DNA from: Alkalicoccobacillus murimartini
GTDB taxonomy: Bacteria > Bacillota > Bacilli > Bacillales > Bacillaceae_D
Assembly (NCBI RefSeq): GCF_030813245.1
Contig: NZ_JAUSUA010000001.1
Coordinates: 186,001-250,000 of the forward strand
Length of the DNA: 64,000 nt
Direction: 5' to 3'
Positions 9,018 to 19,935 of this stretch are shown here, one piece after another (within the stretch, counting starts at the first letter, position 1; every line of letters starts with the position of its first letter). Under the pieces are notes generated by a model. The model had not been told where the DNA came from, did not search any database, and saw nothing but the letters and a program-made list of their open reading frames with translations. The position numbers and the translations under genes were made by a program.

Positions 9018-9648
9018 ATTTTGCTACTTTTTCTAAGTTACCATTCTTGTCCATTTTGAACGCGGCATTGGAGATGGCCTCTTCATCTTCTAAAATAGCC
9101 ATTCTTCGTGCGCGATTCATAATTTGAATGAGTGATTGGTAATCTTCTTCAATGATGCTGTTGTCCTGCTTAATCTTTTGAAGTTCTTGTTTAAGCTCAT
9201 AGTTCTGATTTTTTAGTAGTTCATTTTCCGAATATAGAGAACGAACTTCTTCTTGGTTGGTCTGCTGACTTGTCTTTTGGGCAAATTGTTGTAAGGATTG
9301 TATGATATCTTCTAAGCATGTGTCATCTTGATAAGTCTCCACTTGAACAGGGCTAGGATATAATAGCGATGCCGGCGCCCATACAGGTTTGTTGGAAGAA
9401 TAATAGGTGAATCCAGCAGCTCTTTTACGCTCTTTGCGTTCTTTTTTGGCATTCGCAATGGACTTTAAGTGTTTTTGACGCACGACTGCATTCCATCTGA
9501 ACCCACAGGCTGCTGATGTTCGGTTTAACGTATCACCGACCTCATCAAAGGCTCTTAATTGAGTACTTCCATCTTTAATATGTGTAAGTACAGTTTCTGC
9601 TAATAGTACATCGTCCTCGTGAGACCAAGCATCCTGTCTAACTTTCAT
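9016..9648 (-). CDS. RsfA-family (prespore-type) transcription factor
   Basis: A 210-residue protein with an N-terminal Myb/SANT-like DNA-binding domain (RQDAWSHEDDVLLAETVL and AACGFRWNAVVRQKH) closely like B. subtilis RsfA and YlbO, which act in the forespore under sigma-F/sigma-G. A basic stretch (KKERKERKRAAG) follows. The C-terminal half contains a coiled coil (about 135-185: EVRSLYSENELLKNQNYELK) that probably mediates dimerisation. Two starts are possible, ATG 9657 and ATG 9648; the latter gives MKVRQDAW as in relatives. The paralogue cannot be fixed, so no symbol is given. It supports a spore-forming host. Confidence 0.88.
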   Translation of the reverse strand: MKVRQDAWSHEDDVLLAETVLTHIKDGSTQLRAFDEVGDTLNRTSAACGFRWNAVVRQKHLKSIANAKKERKERKRAAGFTYYSSNKPVWAPASLLYPSPVQVETYQDDTCLEDIIQSLQQFAQKTSQQTNQEEVRSLYSENELLKNQNYELKQELQKIKQDNSIIEEDYQSLIQIMNRARRMAILEDEEAISNAAFKMDKNGNLEKVAK

Positions 9649-9888
9649 GTGTATCATCCTTTCATTCTCCTATAATCTTGGAACTGTTTGTTGGTTTTGA
9701 AGTTGTACTATTACTTTTTCCAAATCAAACAAGTTGTATACCAGTATCATAGAAAAAAAGTAGATCATTCATTATGCATATAAATTAGATCGGACTTCTC
9801 GGAGCACTTTTTTTTTTGTCGAAAAAAGTGTAAACTGAGACGATAGTCTTAGTTAGGGTTGATTTTTTATTAGTATATTGAGGTGCCT

Positions 9889-12054
9889 ATGTTTAATTCA
9901 TTACGATCAAAACTAATATTGTTTTTCTCTTTTGTCACATTTGTACCTTTATTAATAGTAGGAATTATTATGTATCAATATCAGCATGAAGATCTTTCAG
10001 AACAGATGACAGAGTCGCTTGAAAAAGCTTCGGAAAATCGTGCTGAAGGACTAGAAACATTTCTTATGGAAAGAAAAAGAAACCTTGAATATCTTGCGAA
10101 AGACCCAACAATTACAGATGTAGATGCTGGAGATGAAGAAGTTCAGCAAGCATTAATGAGTTTTCAGGAAACGTATCCATATTTTCTAAATACCATTTTT
10201 ATGAGTAACGAGAATGTGACTTCAATACATAAACAAGAAAAAATGGAGCAACTACTGATTGATGAACCTGAATGGTACATTCATTCTAGACAAGAAGGGA
10301 CAGGTTTTTCAGATTTCAAAAGAGACTTCTATGGAGAGCCAACGTTTGTTCTAAGCCAAGCGGTTTATGATCAGAATGATGATTTCATCGGAAGCGTTGC
10401 ATCTTTTGTCAACTTAACTGAAATCAGAAATCAATTAAATCAATCGTATCAAACAGTATCAGAATCCGAACGGTCAGAGTATGCCTTTCTAATAAATGGA
10501 CATGGTGATATCGTGTCTCATCCCAATAGGGAGTTAGTGTTAAACAATAATTATTTCGCAATGAATGATTTTGATAAATCAAGGTTTTTGGAGTTAGTCG
10601 AGTCGAAAGAGCCTTATTATAATTCAACAAATCAAATGATTCAGTTTTTTCGTCCGTTAACAATGACGGATGGATTTGAAGGGGACTGGTTTGTGGCTGT
10701 TTCCGTTCCTCAAGATCACTTGCTTTCAAATCAACAGCAGTTATTAATTACGTATCTAGGTTTGTTTGGTATTGTTTTTATCCTTACCCTGTTGGCTGTG
10801 TTGAAATTATCCAATTTTATTGTTACACCTTTAAAGCAGCTAGTAGTTGCTACGTCTAATTTTGCGTTTAGTCATAAGGTAGATCCAATTACTCAAGGTT
10901 ACTACCAAGAAGCTGATACGCTGAACCGGGCTTTTAAAATGATGACCACCAAGCTCATAGAGCGGGAAAGAAATCATCAAAAATCCAGTCTTATTCTTGA
11001 GACAACTGACAATGGTATATTGGCATTTACACAGAGTAATCAGGTGCTGACAACTTTTAATGCGACATGTGAGCGGTTATTCAATGAAGAAAGAAACAAT
11101 GTGTTAGGTCTTACATTGGAAGTGGTTGCGTCTGAAAATCCTCGACTGCGTTCGTTTTTAGAGTGTGCTAACTTAGATGCATTGTCCACTCCGAAAATGA
11201 ATCAACGATATGAATGTCATTGTACCTTTGATAATCAACTCCACACATTTTTTATCAGTGTGTCTAAGCTCAATCATTCAGGTGCTTCTGGTGAACAGGA
11301 TACATTGGTTGTGTTTAATGACGTTACAGAAAAAAGGCTTATGCAACAACAACTTGTACGATCAGAAAAATCGAAAGTTGCAGGAGAGCTTGCCGCTGGG
11401 TTTGCTCATGAAATACGCAATCCATTAAGTACGATCAAAGGATTTCTTCAGGTCTTTCAAAAGGAAGAACAGAAAGAAAGTAAGAAAGATCAATTTGATT
11501 TAATGGTAAAGGAAATTGATCGAGTGAATAAGATCATTAAAGATCTATTAAACATGGCTAATCCTTCAGACGTTATAAAGGAAAAGACAAATCTTTCAGA
11601 TATTCTGAGTAGTATGAGAAAAATGTATTCAACAGAAGCAGCTAAAAGAGGAATCGATGTTACTTTTTGTCACGATTCTGAATTGCCAGGGGTCTGGGTT
11701 GATGCTGATAAGGTTCAACAAGTGATGATTAATCTAGTCAAAAATGGGATGGACTCCATGCCAGAAGGTGGGGAATTAACTATCCGTGCATATGAAAGTG
11801 ACTCAAAATCAGTCGAGATTTTGGTTCAAGATTCAGGTGAAGGTATGGGGGAAGATATTATAGATAAAATTGGGACTCCATTTTTTACGACAAAGCATGA
11901 TGGTACAGGTCTTGGTTTAATGACTTCTTTTCAAATCGTTGAAGAACTTGATGGCACATTAACAGTGGAAAGTGAGCAAGGTAAGGGTACATGTTTTACT
12001 TTAAAGCTTCCTATCTATCTTTCCGATCATACAAAAAACCAGCTCGACGCATAA
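9889..12054 (+). CDS. Sporulation-type sensor histidine kinase (dCache-HAMP-PAS-HisKA-HATPase)
   Basis: A 721-residue membrane kinase. The first membrane span is near residues 8-30, a large extracellular dCache-like sensor covers about 33-285, the second span is near 288-312, then a HAMP linker and a PAS domain (about 365-480, ETTDNGILAFTQSNQ). The HisKA H-box is FAHEIRNPLSTIKGFLQ, with an HATPase having INLVKNGMDSMP, DSGEGMG and GTGLGL boxes. The H-box resembles the Kin kinases of the Spo0A phosphorelay, and no response regulator gene adjoins, so it is probably an orphan feeding a shared regulator such as Spo0F. The start ATG 9889 sits behind GAGG; GTG 9883 has no ribosome site. Confidence 0.92.
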   Translation: MFNSLRSKLILFFSFVTFVPLLIVGIIMYQYQHEDLSEQMTESLEKASENRAEGLETFLMERKRNLEYLAKDPTITDVDAGDEEVQQALMSFQETYPYFLNTIFMSNENVTSIHKQEKMEQLLIDEPEWYIHSRQEGTGFSDFKRDFYGEPTFVLSQAVYDQNDDFIGSVASFVNLTEIRNQLNQSYQTVSESERSEYAFLINGHGDIVSHPNRELVLNNNYFAMNDFDKSRFLELVESKEPYYNSTNQMIQFFRPLTMTDGFEGDWFVAVSVPQDHLLSNQQQLLITYLGLFGIVFILTLLAVLKLSNFIVTPLKQLVVATSNFAFSHKVDPITQGYYQEADTLNRAFKMMTTKLIERERNHQKSSLILETTDNGILAFTQSNQVLTTFNATCERLFNEERNNVLGLTLEVVASENPRLRSFLECANLDALSTPKMNQRYECHCTFDNQLHTFFISVSKLNHSGASGEQDTLVVFNDVTEKRLMQQQLVRSEKSKVAGELAAGFAHEIRNPLSTIKGFLQVFQKEEQKESKKDQFDLMVKEIDRVNKIIKDLLNMANPSDVIKEKTNLSDILSSMRKMYSTEAAKRGIDVTFCHDSELPGVWVDADKVQQVMINLVKNGMDSMPEGGELTIRAYESDSKSVEILVQDSGEGMGEDIIDKIGTPFFTTKHDGTGLGLMTSFQIVEELDGTLTVESEQGKGTCFTLKLPIYLSDHTKNQLDA

Positions 12055-12078
12055 ATACATGCGACGGGCTGGTTTTTT
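12033..12078. terminator. Bidirectional terminator between the kinase gene and rarA
   Basis: AAAAAACCAGCTCGACGC pairs with GCGACGGGCTGGTTTTTT (near-perfect). The kinase stop codon lies in the loop and the rarA stop overlaps the other edge, so both genes end inside the hairpin. Confidence 0.92.
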
Positions 12079-13336
12079 ATTTAGCTTGATGTAGTCGGGT
12101 ATAGAGATCGGCAAGAGTCGACTCGAATTTCCCTGTTTTCTTCGGAAAATAATATTGACGATCTTTGAGGGGGTTAGGTAGATATTGTTGTTTCACCCAA
12201 CCGTTATCGTAATCATGGGGATACTTATACGTTACCCCCCTACCGAGGTTTTCTGCTCCTTTGTAATGAGCATCTTTTAAATGGGCGGGTACATCGCCAA
12301 CCCCACCTTTGCGAAGGTCAGACAGAGCCTGGTCTATGGCTATGATCGAACTATTTGATTTTGGTGACAGGCAAAGTTCAATCACGACATTTGAAAGGGG
12401 AATTCTTGCTTCCGGAAATCCAAGTCGTTCTGCCGCTTCGATAGCTGATAATGTCCGCTCACCTGCTTGAGGACTAGCTAACCCCACATCTTCATATGAA
12501 ATTACAAGCAATCGGCGGGCAATACTAACTAAATCACCAGCTTCAATAAGTCTTGCTAGATAATGAAGCGCTGCATCTACATCACTTCCACGGATTGATT
12601 TTTGGAAGGCTGATAAGACATCATAATAAGCATCCCCATCCTTATCATGCTGGTAGCTTTTCTTTTGGATGCTTTTTTCAGCAATTTGCTTAGTAATGTG
12701 CTTAGGTGCAGGAGTCGAGAGAATGGCAATTTCAAGCCCATTTAAAGCTGACCTTGCGTCGCCACCACATGCGAGTGAAAGATGAGTTAACGCATCATCA
12801 TCTACCTTCACATCGGTTTTTCCGTATCCATTAATCGGATCTTCTACTGCTCGTATTAAGGCTAACTTGATATCTTCAGGTTCTAACATCGTTAATTCAA
12901 AGATGTGGCATCGGCTTCGAATGGCTGGATTAATTGCGTGATATGGATTGGATGTAGTGGCCCCAATCATTATGACGAGTCCATTCTCTAGGTGAGGAAG
13001 CAAAAAATCCTGTTTGGTTTTGTCTAAGCGATGGACTTCATCCATGATAACAATCATTTGCCCATGCATTTTTGCTTCGGCAACAAGGACTTCCATATCT
13101 TTTTTGTTATGCATGACAGCATTCATTAATTTAAATGGCAGATCCATAGTTCCGGCAATGGCCCTAGCAATAGATGTTTTGCCAGTTCCGGGTGGACCAT
13201 AAAGTATCATAGAGCTTAGCTGTTCGGCATCAATCATTCGACGAAGAAGCTCACCTTCGCCCAAAAGCTGCTTCTGTCCAATCACTTCCTCAATGGTTGA
13301 GGGTCTGATTCGATAAGCGAGCGGTTGCTTTTTCAT
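12077..13336 (-). CDS. rarA: Replication-associated recombination protein RarA (AAA+ ATPase)
   Basis: A 419-residue clamp-loader-like AAA+ protein (MgsA/WRNIP1 family) acting at stalled replication forks. Walker A is YGPPGTGKTS, Walker B is VIMDEVHR, sensor 1 is GATTSNPYHAINPAIRSR, and the C-terminal tetramerisation region follows (SYEDVGLASPQA, YPHDYDNGWVKQQYLP). It corresponds to B. subtilis yrvN in the same neighbourhood. The ATG is preceded by AGGAGAGAAG. It is transcribed alone, divergently from the YczE-like gene. Confidence 0.96.
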   Translation of the reverse strand: MKKQPLAYRIRPSTIEEVIGQKQLLGEGELLRRMIDAEQLSSMILYGPPGTGKTSIARAIAGTMDLPFKLMNAVMHNKKDMEVLVAEAKMHGQMIVIMDEVHRLDKTKQDFLLPHLENGLVIMIGATTSNPYHAINPAIRSRCHIFELTMLEPEDIKLALIRAVEDPINGYGKTDVKVDDDALTHLSLACGGDARSALNGLEIAILSTPAPKHITKQIAEKSIQKKSYQHDKDGDAYYDVLSAFQKSIRGSDVDAALHYLARLIEAGDLVSIARRLLVISYEDVGLASPQAGERTLSAIEAAERLGFPEARIPLSNVVIELCLSPKSNSSIIAIDQALSDLRKGGVGDVPAHLKDAHYKGAENLGRGVTYKYPHDYDNGWVKQQYLPNPLKDRQYYFPKKTGKFESTLADLYTRLHQAK

Positions 13337-13504
13337 CTAACTTCTCTCCTTTTTCAATTAGCTGTTTAAACTAGTGATGTTAAGACAAGTGTACCATTAA
13401 AGAAATACAACTTATACGAAGAAGAATCGAAACTGAATCATTACCATTAGCAAGCCGAATCATGATATAATAGCTAGGAATTATAGGGAAGAAGGGATTA
13501 ATCG

Positions 13505-14209
13505 TTGAATGTAGTTCTCTTACATCGATTTCAAGCAGCAGGACTTAGGTGGCTGTTTTTTCTTGTTGGATTAATGGTGATGTCTTTTGGAATTGCTTTA
13601 ATGATTCGTGCTGAGCTTGGAATTGCTCCATGGGAGGTACTTCATGTTGGCCTTATGCAGCAAGTTGGGTTCACTGTAGGGACTTGGTCGGTATTAACTG
13701 GATTGGTCGTTTTAGTAGGTTCCAGTTTACTGTTGAAAGAGTGGCCCAAACTAGGGGCTTTAGTGAATATGATTTTAGTCGGCGTGTTTATTGACTTATT
13801 TTTATATATTCTGCCTCAAGTTCATCTAACATCTGTTAGTTGGGCGATGATGCTTGCAAGTGTATTGATAAATGGATATGGCATTGGGTTATATATTGCT
13901 CCGGGTCTCGGTGCAGGGCCACGAGATAGTTTGATGCTCGCTTTAAATCTCCGCTTGGGCTGGAGTGTTCAGCGTGTGCGCATTTTACTAGAAATAACCG
14001 TTTTAACAGTAGGATGGTTATTAGGTGGTCCAGTATTTTTAGGAACGCTTATATACTGCGTTGGGATTGGGTATGTTGTAGGCATAACCTTGCCACATTG
14101 CAAAAGAATGGTTCAAAAAATGATAGAAAGAGGGACTTATTATGAAGATATCAACAAAGGGACGGTACGGATTAACAATTATGATGGCACTAGCAAAGAA
14201 ATCAGGTGA
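13505..14209 (+). CDS. YczE/YyaS-family integral membrane protein
   Basis: A 234-residue polytopic membrane protein of five or six spans. The conserved N-terminal LRWLFFLVGLMVMSFGIALM and AELGIAPWEVLHVGL and the later GPRDSLMLALNLR are typical of the YczE family of unknown function. The start is TTG with AAGGGA seven bases upstream. The last 22 codons (starting MKIS-overlapping region, protein end NNYDGTSKEIR) are encoded in the first 68 bases of cymR in another frame. Relatives are around 215 residues, so the tail looks like read-on after loss of an earlier stop. Confidence 0.85.
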   Translation: MNVVLLHRFQAAGLRWLFFLVGLMVMSFGIALMIRAELGIAPWEVLHVGLMQQVGFTVGTWSVLTGLVVLVGSSLLLKEWPKLGALVNMILVGVFIDLFLYILPQVHLTSVSWAMMLASVLINGYGIGLYIAPGLGAGPRDSLMLALNLRLGWSVQRVRILLEITVLTVGWLLGGPVFLGTLIYCVGIGYVVGITLPHCKRMVQKMIERGTYYEDINKGTVRINNYDGTSKEIR

Positions 14210-14561
14210 AGGCCCTGTATCCTTAAAGTCCATTGCAAAAGAATATAATCTTTCTGAACATTATCTTGAGCAATTAATTGCCCCGTTACGTAATGCCATG
14301 CTTGTAAAAAGTGTGCGTGGCGCGTATGGCGGCTATATGTTAGCTAAAGAAGCTCCACAGATCACTGCGGGAGATATTATTCGTGTCTTAGAAGGACCAA
14401 TTAGCCCTGTTGAAGTTCTGGAAGATGAAGAGCCAGCTAAACGAGATCTTTGGATCAAAATTCGTGATGCCGTTAAGGATGTTCTTGATAATACAACGCT
14501 TGATGACTTAGCAAACTTCAAAACAGAAGGCGAACAAGAATACTACATGTTTTATATTTAA
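14142..14561 (+). CDS. cymR: Cysteine metabolism repressor CymR (Rrf2 family)
   Basis: A 139-residue winged-helix regulator beginning MKISTKGRYGL, the invariant Rrf2 start, with the recognition helix near residues 28-48 (IAKEYNLSEHYLEQLI) and a GAYGGYMLAK wing. It has no cysteines, so it is not an Fe-S IscR, matching CymR, which senses cysteine status through CysK. Position before iscS-mnmA equals B. subtilis yrzC-yrvO-trmU. The AGAGGG ribosome site lies inside the upstream membrane-protein gene. The tcyP gene near 59.4 kb is a plausible target by analogy. Confidence 0.94.
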   Translation: MKISTKGRYGLTIMMALAKKSGEGPVSLKSIAKEYNLSEHYLEQLIAPLRNAMLVKSVRGAYGGYMLAKEAPQITAGDIIRVLEGPISPVEVLEDEEPAKRDLWIKIRDAVKDVLDNTTLDDLANFKTEGEQEYYMFYI

Positions 14562-14599
14562 AAGAAGAAGGGTCATTTTTTGTGAAGTAGGTGAATGTT

Positions 14600-15760
14600 T
14601 TGGATAGAATCTACCTTGATCATGCGGCAACATCTCCCATGCATCCTGATATTTTAGAAGTGATGATGCCGTATTTAACAGAAGTGTTTGGAAATGCATC
14701 GAGTATTCATCATACGGGAAGACGAGCTAGGCAAGCCCTAGATGGAGCTCGTGCGATGATCGCAACTGAATTGAATGTCCGCCCGCAGACGATCCTTTTT
14801 ACAAGCGGTGGAACAGAATCGGATAATATTGCAATTCAAGGATATGCTCAAGCGAACCAACATAAAGGACGTCACATCATCACAACACAAGTGGAACACC
14901 ATGCTGTTTTGCATACGTGTAAACAACTTGAACAATTAGGCTTTGAGGTGACCTATCTTCCTGTGGATGAGACTGGGATGATATCAGTTGAGGATGTAGA
15001 CGCCGCCTTACGGGAAGATACCATTCTTGTCACTGTTATGCTTGGTAATAATGAGGTTGGGACGATTCAGCCAATTTCAGATATTGGATTAAAGCTCCGT
15101 GATCATCAAGCTGTTCTGCATACAGATGCCGTGCAAGCTGCCGGGAGTATTGATTTATCCATTCATCAATTGCAAGTAGATATGTTGTCTGTCAGTGCTC
15201 ATAAGGTAAATGGACCAAAAGGGGTCGGGTTCTTATATATTGGCGAGGATATTAAGGTTACACCACCCTTTTTTGGTGGTGAGCAAGAACGGAAAAGGCG
15301 AGCAGGGACAGAGAATATTGCAGGGATTATAGGGCTTGCAGAGAGCTTTAAGTATGCTTGCTATAATCAGGAAGAAAAACGCAAGCAATATCGTACCTAT
15401 AAGGAGCGTTTTTCTGCTATTCTAGAGCATGAAGAGATTCAGTTTCAACTAAATGGTCACGAAGATTCTCAGCTTTCACACATCTTAAATATTAGTTTTC
15501 CACGTGTGAATGTAGAGTCCATGCTTGTGAATCTCGATATAGCTGGTATTGAAGCATCGAGTGGATCTGCTTGTACAGCTGGTTCCATTGAACCTTCGCA
15601 TGTATTAACCTCCATGTTTGGTGAAGGAAATGAGCGGGCAAAGACGGCGATTCGTTTTAGTTTTGGATTAGGAAATACAGAGTCAGAAATAGAGAGAGCT
15701 GCGCAAGAGACAGCTAAAATAGTGAAACGATTTCAGCAACAGCAGCCCTTTATTGTATAG
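14600..15760 (+). CDS. iscS: Cysteine desulfurase (YrvO type, partner of MnmA)
   Basis: A PLP-dependent enzyme of about 386 residues taking sulfur from cysteine and passing it, in Bacillus, directly to MnmA for 2-thiouridine. The PLP lysine is in SVSAHKVNGPKGVG and the catalytic cysteine loop is EASSGSACTAGS. I prefer TTG 14600 (MDRIYLDHAATSPMHP, as in relatives), six bases behind GTAGGTG; GTG 14591 would add three residues without a good ribosome site. mnmA follows after 24 bases. Confidence 0.95.
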   Translation: MDRIYLDHAATSPMHPDILEVMMPYLTEVFGNASSIHHTGRRARQALDGARAMIATELNVRPQTILFTSGGTESDNIAIQGYAQANQHKGRHIITTQVEHHAVLHTCKQLEQLGFEVTYLPVDETGMISVEDVDAALREDTILVTVMLGNNEVGTIQPISDIGLKLRDHQAVLHTDAVQAAGSIDLSIHQLQVDMLSVSAHKVNGPKGVGFLYIGEDIKVTPPFFGGEQERKRRAGTENIAGIIGLAESFKYACYNQEEKRKQYRTYKERFSAILEHEEIQFQLNGHEDSQLSHILNISFPRVNVESMLVNLDIAGIEASSGSACTAGSIEPSHVLTSMFGEGNERAKTAIRFSFGLGNTESEIERAAQETAKIVKRFQQQQPFIV

Positions 15761-16909
<1,149 letters not shown>

Positions 16910-16929
16910 TCGAGTGAGGAGACGAACAA

Positions 16930-17589
16930 ATGAAAAACTTAAATGAAAAAGGTATTCAACATATGAAGGACCAACAGTATGAGGAGGCAGGCAAAGCCTT
17001 TACTGAGGCTATAGAGCTTGAACCCAAAGATCCTGCAGCTTATATAAATTTCGGTAACCTGCTATCACTGCTAGATGAAAATGACCGTGCTCTAGTGTTT
17101 TTTGATCGGGCAATTGGCCTTGATGAAGAAGCGGCTACTGCTTATTATGGAGCAGGGACGATTTATTATAAACAAGATCAATTTGAAGAAGCCGTCAAAA
17201 TGTTTAAGCAAGCGTTAATCAAGAAATTAGATGAAGCTGATCTCTATTTTATGCTTGGTATGAGTTACTATCAACTAGGTTCCTTGCCACATGCGTGTGC
17301 TAATTTCCAACGTGCAGTTGAACTAAATGAAGCTGATGTAGATGCTAATTTTCAGCTTGGTTTGACCTTAGCGCAACTTGAGCAGTTGGAAGATGCCATC
17401 CCATATTTATTAAAAACGGTTGAACTGCAGCCCATGCACTCTGACGCGTATTATAATCTTGGAGTAGCCTATGCAAGCCAAGAGCAGGCAGAGAAGGCTC
17501 TAGAGGCTTTTGAGAAAGCATTAGAAGCACAACCAGATCATTTATTAGCAGGGAATGGGAAGAAGATTATTGAACAAGCCTTAAAGTGA
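16930..17589 (+). CDS. yrrB: TPR-repeat protein YrrB
   Basis: A 219-residue cytosolic protein made of about six tetratricopeptide repeats (for example AGKAFTEAIELEPKDPAAY and AYYNLGVAYASQEQAEKALE). It probably acts as a protein-protein scaffold; the partner is unknown. B. subtilis yrrB lies at the same place between trmU and yrrC. AGGAG lies upstream, and recD2 starts ten bases after its stop. Confidence 0.93.
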   Translation: MKNLNEKGIQHMKDQQYEEAGKAFTEAIELEPKDPAAYINFGNLLSLLDENDRALVFFDRAIGLDEEAATAYYGAGTIYYKQDQFEEAVKMFKQALIKKLDEADLYFMLGMSYYQLGSLPHACANFQRAVELNEADVDANFQLGLTLAQLEQLEDAIPYLLKTVELQPMHSDAYYNLGVAYASQEQAEKALEAFEKALEAQPDHLLAGNGKKIIEQALK

Positions 17590-17599
17590 GGGTGAGACT

Positions 17600-19894
17600 G
17601 TGAGCCAAGAAGAGACTGAGGAGCGTAAACAAGGTGTACAGCGTGGATATATTAAAGGTGAAATTCTGCACGTGGTCTTTCGCAATGAAGAAAATTATTA
17701 CACAGTCGCTGTTGTTAGAGTACGCGAGACAAATGAAGAGATCGATGAGAAGAAGCTGACTATCGTTGGAGTGCTCCCTCACGTAGAACCAGATGAAACG
17801 TTTTTGTTTTTTGGCAGTGTGGCTGATCATCCGAAGTTTGGTATTCAATATAAGGTTGAACAGAGCAGACGAGATTTGCCTCAAAGCAAGCAGGGTGTTA
17901 TTAGATACCTGGCGAGCGATCGTTTTCCTGGAATCGGAACGAAGACAGCAGAAACCATTGTAGAAAAGCTTGGAGAAACGGCCATTTCGCGTATTGTGGA
18001 AAACCGTGATGTGTTAAATGACATTCCTGGATTAAAAGAAGAGAAAGCAGCTGTGTTGTATGAGAACCTCTATGAACAGCAAGGAGTTGAACAGGTTTTA
18101 ATTGTTCTCTCGGAACATGGATTTGGTGTAGAACTTGCTCTAAAGGTTTATCAAGTGTATAAAACAACGGCGCTTGAAATCATTAAAAGTAATCCATATC
18201 AGTTGATTCATGATGTTGATGGAATTGGGTTCAGACGAGCAGATCAATTGGGAGCATCAATTGGCTTAACGGGGAATCATCCTGATCGATTACGAGCGGG
18301 GTGTTTGTACTTAGTTCATGAACTCTGCATCCAAGAAGGTCATATGTACATAGAGACAGATCCATTAACAAATCAAGCCGTTTCCTTGCTTTCATCACCG
18401 GGGCAACCCATTCAACATGAGGAAATTAAACAACAGTTGGTTCGAATGCATGAGGAAGGTATGCTGGTTGTGGAAGATACACGTGTCTACACGAAGTCGC
18501 TATTTGGTGCTGAAAAGGGTATTGCTTCAAATATTCGACGTCTCCTTTCTACCGAGGTAAAAGATGAATTTCCAGAGGCGGAATTTTTGAAGTCTCTTGG
18601 TGAACTGGAGGAAGAGTGGGGGATTGAATATGCTCCTAGTCAGAAACAAGGGATTCAGGAAGCCATTGCGAAGCCAGTTATGCTTTTAACGGGTGGACCG
18701 GGAACAGGAAAAACAACGGTCATACGTGGCATTGTTGAAGTTTATGCGAGGCTCCACGGGTTATCGCTTGATCCACGTGCGTATACATCAAGTAATCCCT
18801 TTCCCATCCTTCTTACAGCTCCTACCGGACGTGCTGCAAAACGTATGTCAGAAGCAACCGGGCTCCCTTCTTCAACCATACACAGTATGCTTGGTTGGAA
18901 AGGTGGAGCAGGCGGTTTTGATAAAGGGGAACATGAACCATTAAATGGAGAACTGTTAATTATTGATGAGATGTCGATGGTGGACAGTTGGGTAGCTAAT
19001 TCGCTTTTTAAGGCAATTCCTAAAGGGATGCAGGTTGTTATTGTGGGAGATGAGAATCAGTTACCTTCAGTTGGACCAGGGCAGGTGTTAAGAGACTTGA
19101 TTAACTCAGGAACTATCCCTCTTGTTGCCTTAACAGACATTTACCGTCAAGCAGAGGGCTCATCTATCATTGAACTTGCCCATGCAATGAAGGATGGACA
19201 GATGCCTCCTGACCTTTCACAAGCTCAGTCAGACCGCCGATTTTTCCCATGTAAGATCGATCAAGTGAAAGAAGTCGTTTGGCAGATCTGTGAAAATGCA
19301 ATCAAAAAAGGCTATGAGGCTCGAGATATTCAGGTGCTTGCTCCCATGTATAAAGGGAGTGCCGGTATTACAGAGCTAAATGTTATGCTACAAAATTTGT
19401 TTAATCCCAAAAAGGAAAAAGTCCGAGAGTTAGCTTTTGGTGATCTGGTGTATCGCACGGGGGATGTGGTCCTTCAGCTTGTAAATAACCCAGAAGAGCG
19501 GGTATACAATGGGGACCGCGGAGAAATTGTAGCGATTTTTTACGCGAAGGAAAATACCGAACGTAAAGATCAATTAGTGGTTTCTTTTGATGGGACAGAA
19601 GTAACCTATAGTAAAACAGAACTAAACCAGTTAACTCACGCATATTGTTGCTCGATTCACAAAGCCCAAGGTAGTGAATTTCCGATTGTTGTACTGCCTG
19701 TCGTGCGAAGTTATAGCCGCATGCTGCGCCGGAATTTATTATATACCGCAGTAACACGAGCAAAACAATTTTTGTTAATGTGCGGTGAACTACGAACGAT
19801 TGAATATACAATCACAAGTGGCGAAGACTTAGAAAGACAATCGCAGCTTGTCACTCGATTACAATTACTCATAAATGAAGATGCTAAGCCGTAA
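17600..19894 (+). CDS. recD2: ATP-dependent 5'-3' DNA helicase RecD2
   Basis: A 764-residue superfamily 1B helicase, the RecBC-independent RecD2 of Gram-positives (B. subtilis yrrC). The N-terminal OB and helix-hairpin-helix region (about 1-330, RFPGIGTKTAETIVEK) is followed by motif I LTGGPGTGKTT, motif II IIDEMSMVD, motif III GDENQLPSVGPG and motif VI AVTRAKQ near the end. It acts in mismatch repair and replication-fork maintenance. The GTG start at 17600 fits the GAGGGTGAG upstream. Confidence 0.96.
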   Translation: MSQEETEERKQGVQRGYIKGEILHVVFRNEENYYTVAVVRVRETNEEIDEKKLTIVGVLPHVEPDETFLFFGSVADHPKFGIQYKVEQSRRDLPQSKQGVIRYLASDRFPGIGTKTAETIVEKLGETAISRIVENRDVLNDIPGLKEEKAAVLYENLYEQQGVEQVLIVLSEHGFGVELALKVYQVYKTTALEIIKSNPYQLIHDVDGIGFRRADQLGASIGLTGNHPDRLRAGCLYLVHELCIQEGHMYIETDPLTNQAVSLLSSPGQPIQHEEIKQQLVRMHEEGMLVVEDTRVYTKSLFGAEKGIASNIRRLLSTEVKDEFPEAEFLKSLGELEEEWGIEYAPSQKQGIQEAIAKPVMLLTGGPGTGKTTVIRGIVEVYARLHGLSLDPRAYTSSNPFPILLTAPTGRAAKRMSEATGLPSSTIHSMLGWKGGAGGFDKGEHEPLNGELLIIDEMSMVDSWVANSLFKAIPKGMQVVIVGDENQLPSVGPGQVLRDLINSGTIPLVALTDIYRQAEGSSIIELAHAMKDGQMPPDLSQAQSDRRFFPCKIDQVKEVVWQICENAIKKGYEARDIQVLAPMYKGSAGITELNVMLQNLFNPKKEKVRELAFGDLVYRTGDVVLQLVNNPEERVYNGDRGEIVAIFYAKENTERKDQLVVSFDGTEVTYSKTELNQLTHAYCCSIHKAQGSEFPIVVLPVVRSYSRMLRRNLLYTAVTRAKQFLLMCGELRTIEYTITSGEDLERQSQLVTRLQLLINEDAKP

Positions 19895-19921
19895 AAAGGA
19901 GTTCCTTTTTGCGGTTTTTTT
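19889..19921 (+). terminator. Rho-independent terminator of recD2
   Basis: CCGTAAAAAGGA and TCCTTTTTGCGG pair, followed by seven T; the recD2 stop codon is inside the 5' arm. Confidence 0.85.
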
Positions 19922-19935
19922 GTTGGATTGATGTA

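Noticed and set aside
13014-13202. Plus-strand open frame of 62 codons
   Set aside because: Antisense to the Walker region of rarA, with no ribosome site.
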